Shown piece by piece: positions 6,217 through 7,037 of a stretch of 7,037 nucleotides of DNA (position 1 is its first letter; every line of letters starts with the position of its first letter). Origin of the DNA: Clostridiales bacterium (lineage in GTDB: Bacteria; Bacillota; Clostridia; Christensenellales; CAG-138); assembly GCA_031270585.1 (NCBI GenBank), contig JAISXK010000042.1:1-7037 (forward strand), in the 5' to 3' direction. A program made the position numbers and the translations under genes. The notes under the pieces were generated by a model. That model ran no database searches. It was given only the letters and a program-made list of their open reading frames with translations, and was not told the origin of the DNA.

Positions 6217-6840
6217 ATGCCGTACCACACGTACCCGTTTGAGTTGCCGCCGCTGCCCTACGCCCATGCGGCGTTGCATCCATACATTGATGAAGAAACC
6301 ATGCGTTGCCACCATGACAAACATTTTCAAACCTATATTACGAACCTGAACAAGACACTGGAGCCCTATCCGAAACTGCAAAAGTTGACGTTGGAGCGTC
6401 TCTTGACGTATTCGGGCATACTGCCCTATGAAGCATACGTAGGCATTGAGCGCAATGGCGGCGGCGTGTATAACCATGGGCTGTTTTTTGAAGGGCTATC
6501 GAAGCCAAGTGAAGAGGCGCACGCGCCCAGAGGATACCTTGCGGCGCTGATCAACAGAACATTTGGAGACTTTGACAAGTTTAAGGAGTGTTTTGGCGCG
6601 GCGGCTTTGGATGTGTTTGGTTCGGGCTGGGTTTGCCTGGGATTGACGCCGCTAAAAAGGTTAAAAATATATACACTGACCAACCAGGAGACAATATTAA
6701 AGCAAGGGGCCAGGCCCATATTGATCTTTGACGTATGGGAGCACGCCTATTATTTAAAATATAAAAACGCGCGCGCAGAATATGTGGAAGCGCTGTGGAA
6801 GGTGGCTAAATTTCCAGAAATGCGGTTTCGGGCGGATTGA
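6217..6840 (+). CDS. sodA: Iron/manganese superoxide dismutase
   Basis: The enzyme converts superoxide to oxygen and hydrogen peroxide in the cytosol. The 207-residue product is full length. FELPPLPYAHAALHPYID is the classic N-terminal region. Metal ligands are H32 (in CHHDKH), H87 (in YNHGLFF), D172 and H176 (in DVWEHAYYLKY); the second-shell tyrosine is Y40. NQ at 156-157 and Gly rather than Gln in the segment before NH fit the Mn-type arrangement, but metal use cannot be settled from sequence. In the conserved FGSGWxWL strip the second Trp is Cys140 (FGSGWVCL), which is unusual. NHxxFF in place of NHxxFW is also seen in clostridial relatives as I recall them. The start is set by GGGGGAG at 6205-6211. 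It lies downstream of a terminator-like hairpin and 98 bases before an rRNA-type promoter, so it is probably transcribed alone. No clear terminator follows it. Confidence 0.93.
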   Translation: MPYHTYPFELPPLPYAHAALHPYIDEETMRCHHDKHFQTYITNLNKTLEPYPKLQKLTLERLLTYSGILPYEAYVGIERNGGGVYNHGLFFEGLSKPSEEAHAPRGYLAALINRTFGDFDKFKECFGAAALDVFGSGWVCLGLTPLKRLKIYTLTNQETILKQGARPILIFDVWEHAYYLKYKNARAEYVEALWKVAKFPEMRFRAD

Positions 6841-6904
6841 CGTTTTGTATAGCGATGCTTTACGGCGGACATATGTGCCGGCAAATATATATTCGCAACC
6901 CATC

Positions 6905-6967
6905 AAAAAAAATAATCAAAAAACAGCCAAAAACCCATTGACATAGGCGAGAGAGGTTTGCTACAAT
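6905..6967 (+). promoter_or_regulatory. Strong rRNA-operon-type promoter with A-tract UP-like region
   Basis: A perfect -35 TTGACA (6938-6943), an 18-base spacer and an extended -10 TGCTACAAT (6959-6967) form a strong vegetative promoter starting near 6974. Upstream, A-tracts at 6905-6912, 6918-6923 and 6929-6933 lie where UP elements stimulate rRNA promoters. No ORF follows in the window, and the downstream sequence looks like an rRNA leader. The rest of the sod-promoter gap (6841-6904) shows nothing recognisable. Confidence 0.8.
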
Positions 6968-6973
6968 AAACGA

Positions 6974-7037
6974 GCTGCTTTGAGAAGCGGCGGGCACCTT
7001 GAAAACTGTATAGTACGAATTAAGAAGAACGCAATTT
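6974..7037 (+). other. Probable rRNA operon leader with boxA-like sequence
   Basis: A short hairpin (GCTGCTT 6974-6980 with AAGCGGC 6985-6991, loop TGAG) sits at the predicted transcript start. CACCTTGAAAACTG (6995-7008) follows and resembles the CTTTGAAAACT element found in Firmicutes rRNA leaders and spacers, where Nus factors act in antitermination. The sequence then runs to the window end without an ORF. A 16S rRNA gene (less likely another rRNA or tRNA) is expected just downstream, but no mature rRNA sequence is visible. Confidence 0.65.

Overview
The window looks like chromosomal DNA from a low-to-mid GC Gram-positive anaerobe of the class Clostridia (Bacillota). This is inferred from a ClpC-type chaperone end, a zinc-knuckle form of L28, a VanW-family membrane protein, the prmA-rsmE-mtaB-HIT run known from many clostridia, and a superoxide dismutase with clostridial-type motifs. 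I cannot name a genus. There is no sign of phage, insertion sequence, CRISPR or plasmid functions; this is mostly core housekeeping DNA.

Layout. Bases 1-218 are the 3' end of clpC (+). Bases 219-373 are a convergent gap with two stem-loops. rpmB (L28) lies at 374-565 on the minus strand. Bases 566-783 are a divergent promoter region with three A-tract repeats upstream of the rpmB promoter. A plus-strand run then follows: a VanW-family protein (793-2604), a possible mini-ORF (2625-2702), prmA (2699-3703), rsmE (3703-4425), mtaB (4412-5752) and a HIT protein (5769-6113). prmA/rsmE/mtaB/HIT are overlapping or tightly packed and probably form one operon. A long perfect hairpin ending in a T-tract (6157-6216) closes this run. 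It directly abuts the start codon of a superoxide dismutase (6217-6840) and contains that gene's ribosome binding site. The last 200 bases hold an A-tract UP-like region, a strong TTGACA/TACAAT promoter and a leader with a boxA-like sequence, which point to an rRNA operon starting just past the window.

Function. The operon is dominated by translation-apparatus modification: PrmA methylates ribosomal protein L11, RsmE methylates 16S rRNA, and MtaB methylthiolates tRNA at A37. L28 and the predicted rRNA operon add to the translation theme. ClpC (proteolysis) and the dismutase (oxidative stress) are stress functions. No wholly new multi-gene system is visible. The most interesting signals are regulatory: the terminator-like hairpin that also buries the sod ribosome binding site, the phased repeats upstream of rpmB, and prmA, which has no Shine-Dalgarno but overlaps the stop of a mini-ORF.
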